Source of the DNA: an aff. Roholtiella sp. LEGE 12411 | GTDB lineage: Bacteria; Cyanobacteriota; Cyanobacteriia; Cyanobacteriales; Nostocaceae | Direction: 5' to 3' | DNA length: 63,219 nt | NCBI RefSeq assembly: GCF_015206995.1 | Contig: NZ_JADEXR010000019.1 | Location: forward strand, 1 to 63,219 | Part shown: one piece after another, positions 63,136 through 63,219 of the stretch | How positions within the stretch are numbered: position 1 is the stretch's first letter | Layout of the letters: every line of letters starts with the position of its first letter | The notes under the pieces: model-generated | What the model was told of the DNA's origin: nothing | Seen by the model: the letters and a program-made list of their open reading frames with translations, nothing else | Database searches by the model: none | Position numbers and translations under genes: made by a program

Positions 63136-63219
63136 TAGGGATTTGGGGAGTGGAGGAGTGAGGAAGTGGGGGAATGGAGGAGTGGAGGAAGAAGAACTAT
63201 TGCCCCATGCCCCATGCCC
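63136..63219. repeat. GGGGAGTGGAGGA-type tandem repeats at right edge
   Basis: GGGGAGTGGAGGAGTGAGGA, GTGGGGGAATGGAGGAGTGG and CCCCATGCCCCATGCCC fill the right edge of the window. They are G-rich short tandem repeats with no coding content. Confidence 0.75.

Overview
The window reads as chromosomal DNA of a filamentous, probably heterocyst-forming (Nostocales-type) cyanobacterium. The evidence is the frequent HIP1 octamer GCGATCGC, the dispersed heptameric short tandem repeats (TAATGAC-like and GGGCATT-like) typical of that group, a gap2-type GAPDH, a lumenal CYP38-like peptidyl-prolyl isomerase, an IctB-family protein, an HpsJ-family protein and two cyanoexosortase modules. No rRNA, tRNA, CRISPR array or intact prophage was found. 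One transposase end is visible at the left edge.

Layout. 0-5.6 kb: a truncated transposase start, a polyamine-type ABC permease (potC), an AAA-like NTPase with an N-terminal helix-turn-helix, and a Ser/Thr kinase fused to an FGE-sulfatase domain. 5.7-11.5 kb: a GT-C membrane glycosyltransferase, a DUF1517 protein, a small membrane protein, a quinone-oxidoreductase-like gene between copies of a small mobile repeat, and a Cys-rich four-helix copper-binding protein. 12.1-16.9 kb: an NAD biosynthesis block (pncB, a NadD-like adenylyltransferase, an NrtR-like regulator, nadE), all leftward, with a perfect palindrome upstream of pncB that fits an NrtR operator. 17.2-25.2 kb: a 50-aa conserved-looking protein, an LCP-family protein, an AI-2E/PerM-family permease, a serpin next to a subtilase, and rpe. 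25.5-29.7 kb: HpsJ, a shortened cyanoexosortase A accessory gene, cyanoexosortase A, a MITE, a frameshifted gene beside csbD, and a protein of five exact 19-residue repeats.

29.9-36 kb: uvrB followed by a rearranged patch. A 50-bp copy of the uvrB 3' end lies 1.5 kb downstream, and between the two copies are a DUF4160 remnant, a DUF2442 gene, a chimeric Uma2 remnant and a hypothetical gene. Two intact Uma2 genes, a TPR protein and a MEKHLA protein follow. 36-49.4 kb: tandem rhomboid proteases, then an exopolysaccharide/exosortase block (Wzc-like kinase, Wza-like export protein, cyanoexosortase B with its partner, a DegT-type aminotransferase), a degenerate GAF histidine kinase, an IctB/O-antigen-ligase-like protein and a WGxxGxxG protein. 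49.6-63.2 kb: mostly housekeeping genes (smpB, a LuxR-type response regulator, a low-Mr tyrosine phosphatase, ybaB/ebfC, murB, murC, nadD, gap2, thiL, a Uma2 gene, the CYP38-like gene, efp-accB, an ArsR-type regulator and a GerMN lipoprotein-like gene).

How the genes fit together. The clearest functional units are the self-regulated NAD salvage/synthesis operon, the surface polysaccharide plus exosortase genes (two separate cyanoexosortase types about 16 kb apart), the peptidoglycan pair murC-murB, and efp-accB. The most unusual items are the uvrB-tail direct repeat flanking a small cargo, the 19-residue-repeat protein, the serpin-subtilase neighbours, and a MITE family with at least two nearly complete copies.
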